DNA of 64,000 nt from Bacteroidales bacterium (GCA_030654075.1 JAURYB010000020.1:1-64000), one strand, 5' to 3'. Shown: positions 27,044 to 36,711, numbered from the stretch's first letter. The notes: a model not told the origin generated them from the sequence alone. Numbers and translations are program-made.

Positions 27044-29911
27044 ATGAAAAGAAAAATATTCTTATTGCTTTGTTCTTCACTGCTGTTAGTATCAATGGCC
27101 TATGCTCAATCTGTTGTTAAAAAGCCCTTAACCCACGCTGTTTATGATGGCTGGAAAACAATGGCTAAACCATTGATTTCCGATAACGGCAAGTTCGTTT
27201 CGTATGAAATTAATCCGCAGAAAGGGGATGGTTGGCTGCATCTTCAAAACCCGGAAGCCAACCGGCATGATTCGTTGTATCGCGGGCAAAGTGATGTGTT
27301 TTCATCAAACAGCGATTTACTTGCGTTTCGGATTGTTCAACCCGAGGATACATTGCACAAACTGAAACTGGCTAAAAAGAAAAAGGATGAACTTCCAAAA
27401 GATTCGTTGGGTATATGGTTGCTTGAAAAGGATACAATCATTCGGTTTGCAGGATTAAAATCCTTTCAGCTTCCCAAAGAAGGCGGAGCATGGGTAGCCT
27501 GGCTTTATGAGAAACCGAAAGAAAAAGAAAAGAACGATAAATCCGATACGGTTCAGAAATTAACTCCGGATACACTAACCGCCAAGCCCAAAGAAGTCCC
27601 GGGAAAACCGAAAGATAAGGACAAAAAGAAGAAAAAGGGCGCTTTTGCAGATATTGAAACCGCAAATCTCACGCTTCTGAACCCAATTGCAAATCAGAAA
27701 TTTGAATCCGAAAATGTAACTGAAACGGCTTTCGCCAAAAATGGCAGCCTGCTCACTTTTATAACATTGAAAAAGGATAGCATTGATTCAATAGCTGTCA
27801 ATATTTTCGATACACGCAGTTTGAAGATGCAGAAGATTTTCGAAAAACCAGGGTTTGCTAAAAAGGTAATGGCTGCCAACGATGGGAAATCTGTTGCTTT
27901 TCTTTTTACTTCGGATACTGCAAAAGTGAAACGCTACGGGCTCTACCTCTGGGATGAGAAATCGAATAAAACTAACCTGGTTGCCGATACATCTGCAGTT
28001 GGAGTTCCATCAGGCTGGGAAGTTTCGGAAAACGGAACCCTGGTTTTTTCTGACGATGGCAACAAACTGTACTTCGGAACCGCGCCCAAAAAACTTCCTG
28101 AATCGAAAGATACCTTGCTGGATGAGGAAAAAGTAAAAGTGGATATCTGGTCGTGGAACGATGGCCGTCTGCAATCCCAGCAACTGAAAAAGCTGGATGA
28201 TGACCTGAAAAAGAATTATTTGTCGGTTTACCGTATTGCTGAAAAACGGATTGTGCAACTTGCCGATACTTTAATGGAACAGGTAAGAACTTTCCGTAAA
28301 GGAAATGCCGATTTTGCCCTCGGCACAACAAACAAACCATACGAAATTCTTAGTTCATGGGAAGGCACATCGTACCGCGATATTTTCCTGGTTGATACTA
28401 AAACCGGGAGCCGGAGACTTTTGCTTAAAAAACATCCGGCTACAGCCGAATTATCACCAGCAGGGAAATACCTGCTGTATTACGAAATCGCTGACAGCAC
28501 CTGGAATACGCTGCAGGTGGCGACAGGAAAGAAATTCTGTCTTACCGGCTCATTACCGGTTAGTTTTAGTGATGAAGAGAATGATCAGCCAGATCAGCCA
28601 AATCCGTATGGAATAGGCGGCTGGACTACGGAGGATGCCAGCGTTCTGATTTATGACCGGTATGATATCTGGCTTTTGAATCCTGAAAATAAAACTGCTC
28701 CGGTTTTACTTACTGCCAATGGTCGCGTTAGCAAAACTGAGTACAGATACGTAAAAACTGATCCGGAAGCCCTGGATATAAATCCGAAAGAGCCTCTTCT
28801 TTTAAAAGCTACTGAAGATGTAAGCTGTAGATCAGGATATGCTAAACTTTTACTAAGCGAACCGGGAAAAACAACTAATCTGATTATTTCGGATCACGAA
28901 TATTTTAATCCGCTTAAAGCTAAAAATGCCCAACAAATGCTCTGGCAGCGTTCGAGTTATATTGAATATCCTGATTTGTGGACCGGAACATCATCTTTTA
29001 CAAACGTAAAAAAGCTTTCAACAACCAATCCGCAGCAAAACCAATACCTGTGGGGCTCAGTTGAACATGTTAGCTGGACATCATTTGATGGCGGCCAATT
29101 GCGTGGTTTGCTTTATAAACCTGAGAATTTCAATCCTTCAAAGAAATATCCGATGATCGCATACTTTTACGAAAAATATTCAAATGAAATAAATTCGCAT
29201 TATGTTCCATCGCCATCACGTTCAATTGTAAACTTTACTTTTTACAACAGTAACGGGTATATTGTATTTGTTCCCGACATCAATTACCGCAGCGGCGAGC
29301 CCGGACGTTCGGCATATGATGATATTATAAGCGGAACTATGGCGATGACAAAGCTGCCCTATATCGATGCTGACCGCATGGGCATACAGGGACAAAGCTG
29401 GGGCGGATACCAGGTTGCTTACCTTGTTACTCAAACAGGGATGTTTAAAGCTGCTATGGCTGGTGCGCCGGTAAGCAATATGACTTCTGCTTATGGTGGA
29501 ATCCGTTGGGAAAGCGGAATCGTAAGGCAATCGCAATACGAACACGGACAAAGCCGCCTGGGGGCCAACCTGTGGGAAAACAGGAATCTCTATATCGAAA
29601 ATTCACCCATTTTTTATGCCAATAAAATCACAACACCATTGCTGATAATGAGTAACGATAACGATGGAGCTGTACCCTATTACCAGGGAATCGAACTGAT
29701 TACTGCTATGCGCCGGTTGCAAAAACCAGCCTGGTTACTCTGTTATAATGGTGAAGAGCATAATCTCACCAAAAGGCCAAGCCGCCAGGATCTGAGCATC
29801 CGCATGAGCCAGTTTTTTGATCATTATCTTAAAAATGCTCCCGAGCCACAATGGATGAAACAAGGCGTTCCGGCGGTAGTGAAAGGCAAGGAACTCAGGT
29901 ATGGCGAATAA
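27044..29911 (+). CDS. S9-family secreted serine peptidase (prolyl-oligopeptidase type)
   Basis: 955 residues. A signal peptide (about 1-22, ending MAYAQ) is followed by a beta-propeller-like region (about 40-640) and an alpha/beta-hydrolase catalytic domain. Catalytic Ser785 is in GQSWGGYQ, Asp874 in SNDNDGAVP, and His906 in GEEHNL. A Lys/Pro/Asp-rich low-complexity insert (about residues 163-202, with KDKDKKKKKG) interrupts the propeller; it is probably a flexible surface loop. Function: cutting of short peptides in the periplasm or at the surface. An OPT transporter follows on the same strand 95 bases later, which would fit uptake of the products. Confidence 0.9.
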   Translation: MKRKIFLLLCSSLLLVSMAYAQSVVKKPLTHAVYDGWKTMAKPLISDNGKFVSYEINPQKGDGWLHLQNPEANRHDSLYRGQSDVFSSNSDLLAFRIVQPEDTLHKLKLAKKKKDELPKDSLGIWLLEKDTIIRFAGLKSFQLPKEGGAWVAWLYEKPKEKEKNDKSDTVQKLTPDTLTAKPKEVPGKPKDKDKKKKKGAFADIETANLTLLNPIANQKFESENVTETAFAKNGSLLTFITLKKDSIDSIAVNIFDTRSLKMQKIFEKPGFAKKVMAANDGKSVAFLFTSDTAKVKRYGLYLWDEKSNKTNLVADTSAVGVPSGWEVSENGTLVFSDDGNKLYFGTAPKKLPESKDTLLDEEKVKVDIWSWNDGRLQSQQLKKLDDDLKKNYLSVYRIAEKRIVQLADTLMEQVRTFRKGNADFALGTTNKPYEILSSWEGTSYRDIFLVDTKTGSRRLLLKKHPATAELSPAGKYLLYYEIADSTWNTLQVATGKKFCLTGSLPVSFSDEENDQPDQPNPYGIGGWTTEDASVLIYDRYDIWLLNPENKTAPVLLTANGRVSKTEYRYVKTDPEALDINPKEPLLLKATEDVSCRSGYAKLLLSEPGKTTNLIISDHEYFNPLKAKNAQQMLWQRSSYIEYPDLWTGTSSFTNVKKLSTTNPQQNQYLWGSVEHVSWTSFDGGQLRGLLYKPENFNPSKKYPMIAYFYEKYSNEINSHYVPSPSRSIVNFTFYNSNGYIVFVPDINYRSGEPGRSAYDDIISGTMAMTKLPYIDADRMGIQGQSWGGYQVAYLVTQTGMFKAAMAGAPVSNMTSAYGGIRWESGIVRQSQYEHGQSRLGANLWENRNLYIENSPIFYANKITTPLLIMSNDNDGAVPYYQGIELITAMRRLQKPAWLLCYNGEEHNLTKRPSRQDLSIRMSQFFDHYLKNAPEPQWMKQGVPAVVKGKELRYGE

Positions 29912-29932
29912 ATTTTTGAGGAAGTTCTCTTG

Positions 29933-29952
29933 CCCCGGCCTTCAGGCCGGGG
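29933..29952. repeat. CCCCGGCC-TTCA-GGCCGGGG hairpin
   Basis: Perfect 8-bp stem with a TTCA loop, the sister of the hairpin at 21563-21582. It lies between the S9 peptidase stop and the OPT transporter. Confidence 0.75.
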
Positions 29953-29976
29953 ACCGTTATTCAATCATATTTATTG

Positions 29977-29984
29977 TACATTTG
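29977..29984 (+). promoter_or_regulatory. Bacteroidota -7 element upstream of the OPT transporter
   Basis: TACATTTG fits TAnnTTTG, 23 bases before the ATG at 30007. No clear -33 box. Confidence 0.4.
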
Positions 29985-30006
29985 AAATGAATTAAAAAAC
30001 ACAATC

Positions 30007-31989
30007 ATGTCAGAACACGCACCTGAACCCATCAAAGGCCTTCCCGAAAACGCTTATACCGAACTGAAACCCGGCGAAACCTACGAACCCATCATGTCAC
30101 CCAACAAGGTGTATCCCGAAGTTAACACATGGAGTGTCATCTGGGGTATAATTATGGCAGCGATATTTTCGGCAGCAGCTGCTTATCTCGGACTGAAAAT
30201 AGGTCAGGTTTTTGAAGCCGCTATTCCAATTGCAATCATTGCTGTAGGGCTTTCAACGGTTTTTAAACGTAAAAGCGCGCTTGGTGAAAATGTGATTATT
30301 CAATCCATTGGGTCGAGTTCAGGTGTTATTGTAGCTGGTGCCATCTTTACATTGCCTGCGCTGTATATTCTCAACCTGCAGGTTCAATTTTACCAGATAT
30401 TCATGTCATCGTTGCTGGGTGGTTTCCTCGGTATCTTATTCCTGATCCCTTTTCGTAAATATTTTGTTGCCGAAATGCATGGCAAGTATCCGTTCCCGGA
30501 AGCTACCGCTACTACCGAAGTGCTTGTTTCGGGCGCCAAGGGCGGGAACCAGGCCAGGCTTCTACTTGTTGCCGGGTTAATTGGAGGTATATATGATTTC
30601 ACAATTGCCACTTTCGGATTGTGGGCTGAGGTTTTTACAACCCGCGTTATTCCAATTGGTCAGGCACTTGCCGATAAGGCAAAAATTGTTTTCAAACTGA
30701 ATGTAGGCGCAGCTGTTTTAGGACTTGGATATATTATTGGCTTGAAGTACGCCGCCATTATAGCTGCCGGTTCGTTTGTTGGCTGGTATGTTATTATTCC
30801 GGTTATCAACTATTTTGCTCCCGGACAAACACTGGCTGTTGGTACAAATATCACGGCCCTTATCGGGAATATGTCGGCTGAACAGATTTTTACTTACTAT
30901 GTGCGCCCTATTGGTATTGGTGGAATTGCAATGGCTGGTATCATTGGAATTATCCGTTCAAGCGGTATCATTAAATCAGCCATTTCGCTTGCCGGCAAGG
31001 AGATGTTTGGAAAACATGAAGGAACAAAAACCAACCTCCGCACCCAGCGTGACTTACCGATGGCCATTATTGCCGGGGGTATCGTACTTACCGCAATAGT
31101 AATCCTGATATTCTTCCACTTTGGCGTTGTTCATAACATCAAGTACGCATTGGTTGGTCTGGGCATAGTAATGGTAATCGCTTTCCTGTTTACAACCGTA
31201 GCTGCGAATGCCATTGCCATTGTTGGAACTAACCCGGTAAGTGGAATGACGCTTATGACGCTTATTATTTCATCGCTTATACTGGTTGCGGTGGGGCTGA
31301 AAGGGTCAGCAGGAATGGTTGCCGCACTTCTGATAGGCGGTGTGGTTTGTACCGCACTTTCGATGGCCGGAGGTTTTATTACCGACCTTAAGATCGGTTA
31401 CTGGCTGGGAACTTCTCCTTATAAACAGCAATCGTGGAAATTCCTTGGAACATTTGTTTCAGCCATTACTGTAGGCGGAGTAATTATGGTACTGAACAAA
31501 ACCTATGGTTTTACAGGCGAAAATGCCATGGTAGCGCCACAGGCAAATGCTATGGCAGCCGTTATTCAACCCATGATGAGCGGCCAGCCTGCGCCATGGA
31601 TGTTGTATGCAGCAGGTGCTTTCCTATCGCTTATTTTAACTATGATCGGGGTTCCGGCACTGGCTTTTTCCCTGGGGATGTTCATTCCTATACAGCTCAA
31701 CACGCCGCTTTTGTTAGGTGGAATTATAGCTCATTTCGTTGGCAGTCGCAGCAAAGATGAAAAACTGAACCAGGCACGCCGCGAGCGAGGTACATTGATA
31801 GCTTCAGGTTTTATAGCCGGTGGTGCTTTGATGGGTGTGATAAGCGCCGTGCTGGCAAATTTCGGAGTTAACTTTAAAAACAAGGAATGGTTCGAGTCGC
31901 ATAGCGCCGAAGCGCTGGCATTGCTGATGTTGGCTGTTCTTTGCGGATACTTTATCTGGGAAACGCTGAGGGCGAAGAAAGAGGAATAA
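30007..31989 (+). CDS. OPT-family oligopeptide transporter
   Basis: 660-residue polytopic inner-membrane protein with about 14-16 hydrophobic segments. Family blocks: NTWSVIWGIIMAAIFSAAAAY (about 41-60), the signature HGKYPFPEATATTEVL and GFITDLKIGYWLGTSP. Substrates of bacterial OPT members are oligopeptides, taken up with protons. Its place next to a secreted S9 peptidase supports peptide uptake. The soluble N-terminus (about 1-38) is rich in Pro and Glu. Family assignment is firm; the exact substrate is not. Confidence 0.92.
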   Translation: MSEHAPEPIKGLPENAYTELKPGETYEPIMSPNKVYPEVNTWSVIWGIIMAAIFSAAAAYLGLKIGQVFEAAIPIAIIAVGLSTVFKRKSALGENVIIQSIGSSSGVIVAGAIFTLPALYILNLQVQFYQIFMSSLLGGFLGILFLIPFRKYFVAEMHGKYPFPEATATTEVLVSGAKGGNQARLLLVAGLIGGIYDFTIATFGLWAEVFTTRVIPIGQALADKAKIVFKLNVGAAVLGLGYIIGLKYAAIIAAGSFVGWYVIIPVINYFAPGQTLAVGTNITALIGNMSAEQIFTYYVRPIGIGGIAMAGIIGIIRSSGIIKSAISLAGKEMFGKHEGTKTNLRTQRDLPMAIIAGGIVLTAIVILIFFHFGVVHNIKYALVGLGIVMVIAFLFTTVAANAIAIVGTNPVSGMTLMTLIISSLILVAVGLKGSAGMVAALLIGGVVCTALSMAGGFITDLKIGYWLGTSPYKQQSWKFLGTFVSAITVGGVIMVLNKTYGFTGENAMVAPQANAMAAVIQPMMSGQPAPWMLYAAGAFLSLILTMIGVPALAFSLGMFIPIQLNTPLLLGGIIAHFVGSRSKDEKLNQARRERGTLIASGFIAGGALMGVISAVLANFGVNFKNKEWFESHSAEALALLMLAVLCGYFIWETLRAKKEE

Positions 31990-31994
31990 GAGGA

Positions 31995-32048
31995 TTGAGA
32001 GATTTTGGAATACAAGTGGAGTGGGCGAGTGGGAGAATGGGAGATGGG
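31995..32048. repeat. G-rich purine repeat (GGGAGAATGGGAGATGGG)
   Basis: After the OPT gene a purine-rich, GTGGGCGAGTGGGAG-type near-repeat fills about 50 bases. A related GGGCGA motif recurs at 42097-42130. Confidence 0.55.
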
Positions 32049-32230
32049 ATTACGAAGCATAATGAGAATTAACATGTTATTGCCTTGATCCAAAATTCCT
32101 AACTTTTTTTAGCTGCTGTTGATACTTACTAACGACGTTAATAATTAAAGTTTTGGAGTCAAATTAGTAATCCTTCTAGAATATTATAGAATCTACATTC
32201 ATGATAATAAATGGATAAAACTCTATTCGC

Positions 32231-33061
32231 GTGATTAAAAAGAATTCAAAAATAAAGGTTCAAAATACTTCTATTTCCATAATTTCACAAAATGGAAATG
32301 ATTTTATTTGTCTTACTGATATGGCAAAAGCAAAAGAAGGTGATGCCCGAGCCGCTGATATCATTAAAAACTGGATAAGAACAAGAACCACACTTGAATT
32401 TATAGGCACATGGGAAGAAATGTATAATCCGGATTTTAAAGTGGTCGAATTTGACCACTTTAAAATGAATGCAGGTCTTCCATCTTTTGTTTTGAGTCCC
32501 GGGCACTGGATAGAAAAAACAAATGCCATTGGGATGTATGTTAGTGCGGGGAGATATGGAGGAACATACGCTCATAAAGATATCGCCTTCGAATTTGGCT
32601 CCGCGATAAGCCCGATCTTTAAACTTTACCTTATCAAAGAATTTCAGCGCCTTAAAGAAGATGAAACTGACAGATTAAAAGTGGCGTGGAGTATTCAGCG
32701 CACTCTTGCTAAGGTTAATTATCATATACACACCGATGCCATCAAAGAAAACCTGATACCTGTTGAATTAACCAAACAACAAACAAGTTTTGTTTATGCC
32801 AGTGAAGCCGATATGCTTAACATGGCATTGTTTGGAAAAACTGCACTCCAGTGGAGAAACGAAAATTCCAACGTAGAAGGGAACATCCGGGATATGGCAA
32901 CGATCGAACAACTGGTTGTTCTTTCGAATATGGAAAGTATCAATGCAGTATTGATTCATCAGGGTTTGAAGCAAAGTGAACGCATTATTCAACTAAATAA
33001 AGTGGCTATAATTCAAATGAAATCATTGCTACTGCATAACAGCGGTAGAAAGTTAAAATAA
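32231..33061 (+). CDS. KilA-N domain protein
   Basis: 276 residues starting at GTG 32231. The N-terminal 110 residues are a KilA-N DNA-binding domain: the opening FICLTDMAKAKEGDARAADI (about residues 25-44), then KNWIRTRTTLEFIGTWEEMY, and GGTYAHKDIAFEFGSAISP (about 111-129). The C-terminal half is helical and may be an oligomerisation module. KilA-N comes from phages and DNA viruses but is common as a stray chromosomal gene in Bacteroidota. There are no phage neighbours here. It ends 16 bases before pepT, close enough for co-transcription, though the pairing makes little functional sense. Confidence 0.88.
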   Translation: MIKKNSKIKVQNTSISIISQNGNDFICLTDMAKAKEGDARAADIIKNWIRTRTTLEFIGTWEEMYNPDFKVVEFDHFKMNAGLPSFVLSPGHWIEKTNAIGMYVSAGRYGGTYAHKDIAFEFGSAISPIFKLYLIKEFQRLKEDETDRLKVAWSIQRTLAKVNYHIHTDAIKENLIPVELTKQQTSFVYASEADMLNMALFGKTALQWRNENSNVEGNIRDMATIEQLVVLSNMESINAVLIHQGLKQSERIIQLNKVAIIQMKSLLLHNSGRKLK

Positions 33062-33077
33062 CCATGCAATAAAATAA

Positions 33078-34319
33078 ATGTTTATGAAAACCGAAATCCT
33101 TAACCGCTTTCTTCAATACGTCGCTATCGATACTCAAAGCGATGATACTTCAACTACATTTCCAAGCACGGTGAAGCAATTCGATATGCTTAAGTTGCTT
33201 CACGATCAGCTGAAAGCATTTGGCCTGGCTGATGTAAGCATCGATTCCAATGGGTATGTTATGGGAACATTGCCCTCAAATACTAACAAAAAAGTTCCCG
33301 TAATCGGTTTTGTATCACACGTGGATACAAGCCCCGATATGAGTGGAGCCAATGTTAAACCGCGGTTGGTTGAAAATTACGATGGGAAAGATATTGTCCT
33401 CAACCCCGAGAAAAATATTGTGATGACCCCGGTCGATTTTCCTGAATTGAATGAATATCTGGGTCAGACCCTTATCGTCACCGATGGTACCACCTTGCTT
33501 GGCGCAGATGATAAAGCCGGTGTAACCGAAATTATGGCTGCCATCGAATACCTTGTAAAACATCCCGAAATTGAGCATGGAACATTAAAAGTTGGTTTTA
33601 CTCCCGACGAAGAAGTAGGTCGTGGTGTTGACTTTTTTGATGTAAAAAAATTCGGTGCCGATTTTGCCTATACCATGGATGGCGGAGGTATCGGTGAACT
33701 GGAGTATGAAAATTTCAATGCTGCAGGGGCAAAAGTCATTATACAGGGAAGGAATATTCACCCCGGCTACGCTAAAAACAAAATGAAAAATGCCATACTG
33801 ATGGCAACTGAGTTCAACGCACTTTTACCGGTAAACGAAAGGCCGGAATTCACACAGGATTACGAAGGCTTTTATCACCTGATAAAACTGGAAGGTTCGG
33901 TCGAAAACTCATTTATCCAGTATATTATCCGCGATCACGACAGGCCAAAGTTTGAGTTGAAAAAACAGTTTTTCAAAGATTGTGTCGATTTTATGAACAA
34001 GCGGTATGGCGAAGGTTGTTTCACTCTCGAAATGAAGGACCAGTATTACAATATGCGTGAAATGGTTGAGCCGGTTTACCATGTGGTTGCTACTGCCCAG
34101 GAAGCCATGGAACAGCTTGGGATTATTCCGAAAGTAGTTCCTATCCGTGGAGGTACCGATGGTGCGCGTCTATCCTATATGGGGCTTCCCTGCCCTAATA
34201 TTTTCGCCGGCGGGCATAATTTCCATGGTAAGATGGAGTATGTTCCTTTGGAGTCAATGGTGAAAGCAACGGAAGTAATTTTGAAAATTGTAGCACTTTA
34301 TACACAGAGAAGTAAATAG
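33078..34319 (+). CDS. pepT: Tripeptide aminopeptidase (peptidase T)
   Basis: M20-family cytoplasmic zinc peptidase that removes the N-terminal residue of tripeptides. 413 residues (a start at the ATG of 33084 would shorten it by two). Metal-site motifs: FVSHVDTSPD, LLGADDKAGV (Zn-bridging Asp), PDEEVGRG (catalytic Glu and Zn ligand), YTMDGG and the final GGHNFHGKMEYVPLESM. Completes a peptide-use group with the OPT transporter and S9/C69 peptidases. It ends with a clear terminator. Confidence 0.96.
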   Translation: MFMKTEILNRFLQYVAIDTQSDDTSTTFPSTVKQFDMLKLLHDQLKAFGLADVSIDSNGYVMGTLPSNTNKKVPVIGFVSHVDTSPDMSGANVKPRLVENYDGKDIVLNPEKNIVMTPVDFPELNEYLGQTLIVTDGTTLLGADDKAGVTEIMAAIEYLVKHPEIEHGTLKVGFTPDEEVGRGVDFFDVKKFGADFAYTMDGGGIGELEYENFNAAGAKVIIQGRNIHPGYAKNKMKNAILMATEFNALLPVNERPEFTQDYEGFYHLIKLEGSVENSFIQYIIRDHDRPKFELKKQFFKDCVDFMNKRYGEGCFTLEMKDQYYNMREMVEPVYHVVATAQEAMEQLGIIPKVVPIRGGTDGARLSYMGLPCPNIFAGGHNFHGKMEYVPLESMVKATEVILKIVALYTQRSK

Positions 34320-34343
34320 AAAATTCGAATAGATAATTACTGC

Positions 34344-34380
34344 AAAAGGCTGCTTCTTATGGGCAGCCTTTTCTGTTTTA
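34344..34380 (+). terminator. Terminator after pepT
   Basis: AAAAGGCTGC (34344-34353) and GCAGCCTTTT (34363-34372) form a 10-bp stem with a 9-base loop, ending in a T-rich stretch (TTTTCTGTTTTA). Confidence 0.85.
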
Positions 34381-34413
34381 ACCCTTCAAGGGTATCAAAC
34401 CCTTGAAGGGTTA
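34379..34413. repeat. 15-bp inverted repeat (ACCCTTCAAGGGT family)
   Basis: TAACCCTTCAAGGGT (34379-34393) and ACCCTTGAAGGGTTA (34399-34413) pair perfectly around ATCAA. Each arm is itself nearly palindromic. It lies between convergent pepT and the LRR gene and may terminate the minus-strand gene. Confidence 0.8.
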
Positions 34414-34460
34414 AATAAACATGCTATTATTATTTGTTGTACTGTTATCGAATATGGGTG

Positions 34461-36335
34461 TTATTTATTAATAAGTTTCTTTTTATACGAATATCCGTCA
34501 CCTTTAATATTTAAAACAAGAATGCCCTTCGGAAGGCTGGATGCCGGAATAACTACACTTCTCAAACCTTTCACATTTGATTCAAATAATTTTTCTCCTG
34601 AAACGGAAAATATCTCAATTTGTTTTATGGGTTCAGCAGATTCAATTCTTACTATATCGGTGAAGGGATTAGGGAAAACGGAAGTCTTTGCTGTGAATTC
34701 TTTTATTGAAGTTGGTGTAAGAACAGTAAACCGGCTTGTTTCCAATATCAAATCAGGGAATGTTTCGTTTGTAATTTCACAGTATACGCTATCGGCCTGA
34801 TCTTTCAGGAAGGCAAAAACGCCTGAGCTTTCAGCAAAATCAGTTCCTTCAACCAATGTATTGCCGCTTAGTGTCTTCCATGTAAAAACGGAGCCTTTCC
34901 CGGCACGTGAAACCTGGCTTTTTAAATCAATAGCTTCGTAGGTTTCAAATTCCTGCTTCGATAAACTTATTTTTTTCTGAGGATAATAGAGGTAAGTTGT
35001 CCACCTGTCTGCTTTTAACGGCAGTGAAGCAATGGTTAAATAGTTGGAATCGCATTTAACCTGCAACAACGAGTCGTTTGCGCTTAAATCAAGTGAAATC
35101 AGGTTATTATCAATGCACCTGAAATATTTAAGGCCTTTGCTTTTCGAAACATCCAGGTCGGTTAATAAATTGTACCTGCAATCGAGTACCATGAATGTGG
35201 AATTTGCCGGTAGTGACATGGATGTTATTTTATTTGACTGGCAATACAGCCATATTAGCTGATCGTTTTTAGAAATATCAATTGAAGTGATTTGGTTATT
35301 ATTACAGCGTAATTCATCCATTGATACAACATCCGAAACATCAAGGGAACTGAGTTTATTGTTATAGCAATAAAGTTCCTTTAACGAACTAACGTTGTCC
35401 AAATTTAACGTTTCTATTGTGCCATACTCACAGAAAACCCTTTCTAATTTACTGTTTTTCGAAAGGTCCAGGCTGGAAAGTGTGTTGTTCATCATATACA
35501 GCAGGAGCAGTTCAGTATTGTATGATAAGTCGATACTGGTCAGTTGGGTGGCTGACAGATCAGAATGTGTAAGTTTTATGTTTTTGGAAACATCCAGATT
35601 GTTTAATGGATTTTTATAACAATGCAGATAATTTAGCTCAGTGTTTTGAGATACATCCAGTGTTAGTATATTATTATCGCCGCAATTAAAAAAGTCAAGC
35701 ATTGTGTTTTTAGTAATATCTACGCTGCTGAATAGGTTGTTGCTGCAATCAAAATAGGTTAACAGAGGATTGCCAGTGACATCAATTGCACTGATTTTAT
35801 TGTAGGTGAAACCTAATTCATTTAGTTTTTTGGAATTGCTGACATCCAGAGTTGTTAAAAGATTCTGATCACATCTAAGCGTATACAGCGAAGTGTCATT
35901 TTTAATATCAAGCGTTTTTAAGTTGTTTTTGACGATCCAGCAATTCAGCAGTTTGCTGTTTTCTGAAATATCAATGGATGACATTCCGCAATTCTGAATA
36001 AGTAAATAAGTCAAATTGGGGCAATTTGAAAAATCGGCAGTATCGATTAGTACGTCTGCCGCCCCGAAATAGTGTATTGTGGAGCCATAGATTTTAATTG
36101 CATTTCCGGTTAACGTACTATTTATCATAACTGCGGCCCAGCTGGTAGTATATTCTGATAAAACCCCATTGCCCCAGTCAACAGATACTGTTGTATCATT
36201 AGTGGTTCCAATTGCCAGTGAAATGGAGCTCCCAACGGGAAGGCCTGATTTTAACACAATGGAAGGAGTTCCCTGGGCATGGATCATGCAGGTTGAAATA
36301 CCAATCAGTACTAAGGTGATTAATAAATTTTTCAT
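34461..36335 (-). CDS. Secreted leucine-rich-repeat protein with T9SS sorting domain
   Basis: 624 residues. Signal peptide (1-20, ending CMIHAQ). An LRR array fills about residues 100-430: units of about 21 residues built on LTSLDVSKNTxLxxLxC and related (for example KLSSLDVSDVVSMDELRC, ITSIDISKNDQLIWLYC). A short beta-rich segment follows. The last about 80 residues are a type A T9SS C-terminal sorting domain: SVFPNPFTDIVRIE, then IEIFSVSGEKLFES, and SLPKGILVLNIKG...KKLINK. The protein should be exported by the type IX system and anchored at the cell surface; LRRs suggest adhesion or protein binding. It is a single gene. The GldD/GldE pair at 8.7-10.8 kb belongs to the same apparatus. Confidence 0.9.
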   Translation of the reverse strand: MKNLLITLVLIGISTCMIHAQGTPSIVLKSGLPVGSSISLAIGTTNDTTVSVDWGNGVLSEYTTSWAAVMINSTLTGNAIKIYGSTIHYFGAADVLIDTADFSNCPNLTYLLIQNCGMSSIDISENSKLLNCWIVKNNLKTLDIKNDTSLYTLRCDQNLLTTLDVSNSKKLNELGFTYNKISAIDVTGNPLLTYFDCSNNLFSSVDITKNTMLDFFNCGDNNILTLDVSQNTELNYLHCYKNPLNNLDVSKNIKLTHSDLSATQLTSIDLSYNTELLLLYMMNNTLSSLDLSKNSKLERVFCEYGTIETLNLDNVSSLKELYCYNNKLSSLDVSDVVSMDELRCNNNQITSIDISKNDQLIWLYCQSNKITSMSLPANSTFMVLDCRYNLLTDLDVSKSKGLKYFRCIDNNLISLDLSANDSLLQVKCDSNYLTIASLPLKADRWTTYLYYPQKKISLSKQEFETYEAIDLKSQVSRAGKGSVFTWKTLSGNTLVEGTDFAESSGVFAFLKDQADSVYCEITNETFPDLILETSRFTVLTPTSIKEFTAKTSVFPNPFTDIVRIESAEPIKQIEIFSVSGEKLFESNVKGLRSVVIPASSLPKGILVLNIKGDGYSYKKKLINK

Positions 36336-36711
36336 ATTTTTATAGTATGAGTTAATAGCCTGTTATTTAGGGGAATATAAACCAATCGAAAATACAAATT
36401 ATGCAATAGTTATTTATCCCTGAAAAAGGGGGTTTTATAATTCAAAACAGAAGTTTATAAATTCAAGCGATTTTAAAAGCACAATGAGAGAATGCCCTGA
36501 TTGAATTTACATCGGAATAATCCGGACTAAAACTGAAGTTATTTCTGGTTTCTTATAAGAACTGAGTTTTTAAACTATAGAAATAATTTTAACACGTTCT
36601 AAAACAGACACATAAGATTTATTATAAAATTATATTGCATTATTTAGTACTATGTATTGCATAGTACTATTCATTGTATTATCTTTGCCCCGTTATTCAA
36701 ATAATCTCCAC
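36336..36711. promoter_or_regulatory. 376-base divergent gap with PadR-gene promoter and palindromic operator
   Basis: A perfect 10-bp inverted repeat TAGTACTATG (36645-36654) / CATAGTACTA (36660-36669) has TATTG as loop. The loop TTG (36657-36659) is a proper -33 TTG and is followed 20 bases later by the exact -7 TATCTTTG (36680-36687); the PadR start ATG is at 36712. PadR proteins normally repress their own operon from such sites, so this is probably their operator. The rest of the gap is AT-rich and bears the promoter of the minus-strand LRR gene; no gene seen. Confidence 0.8.

Noticed and set aside
30776-31099. 107-codon frame inside the OPT gene
   Set aside because: Out-of-frame shadow of a strongly supported gene.
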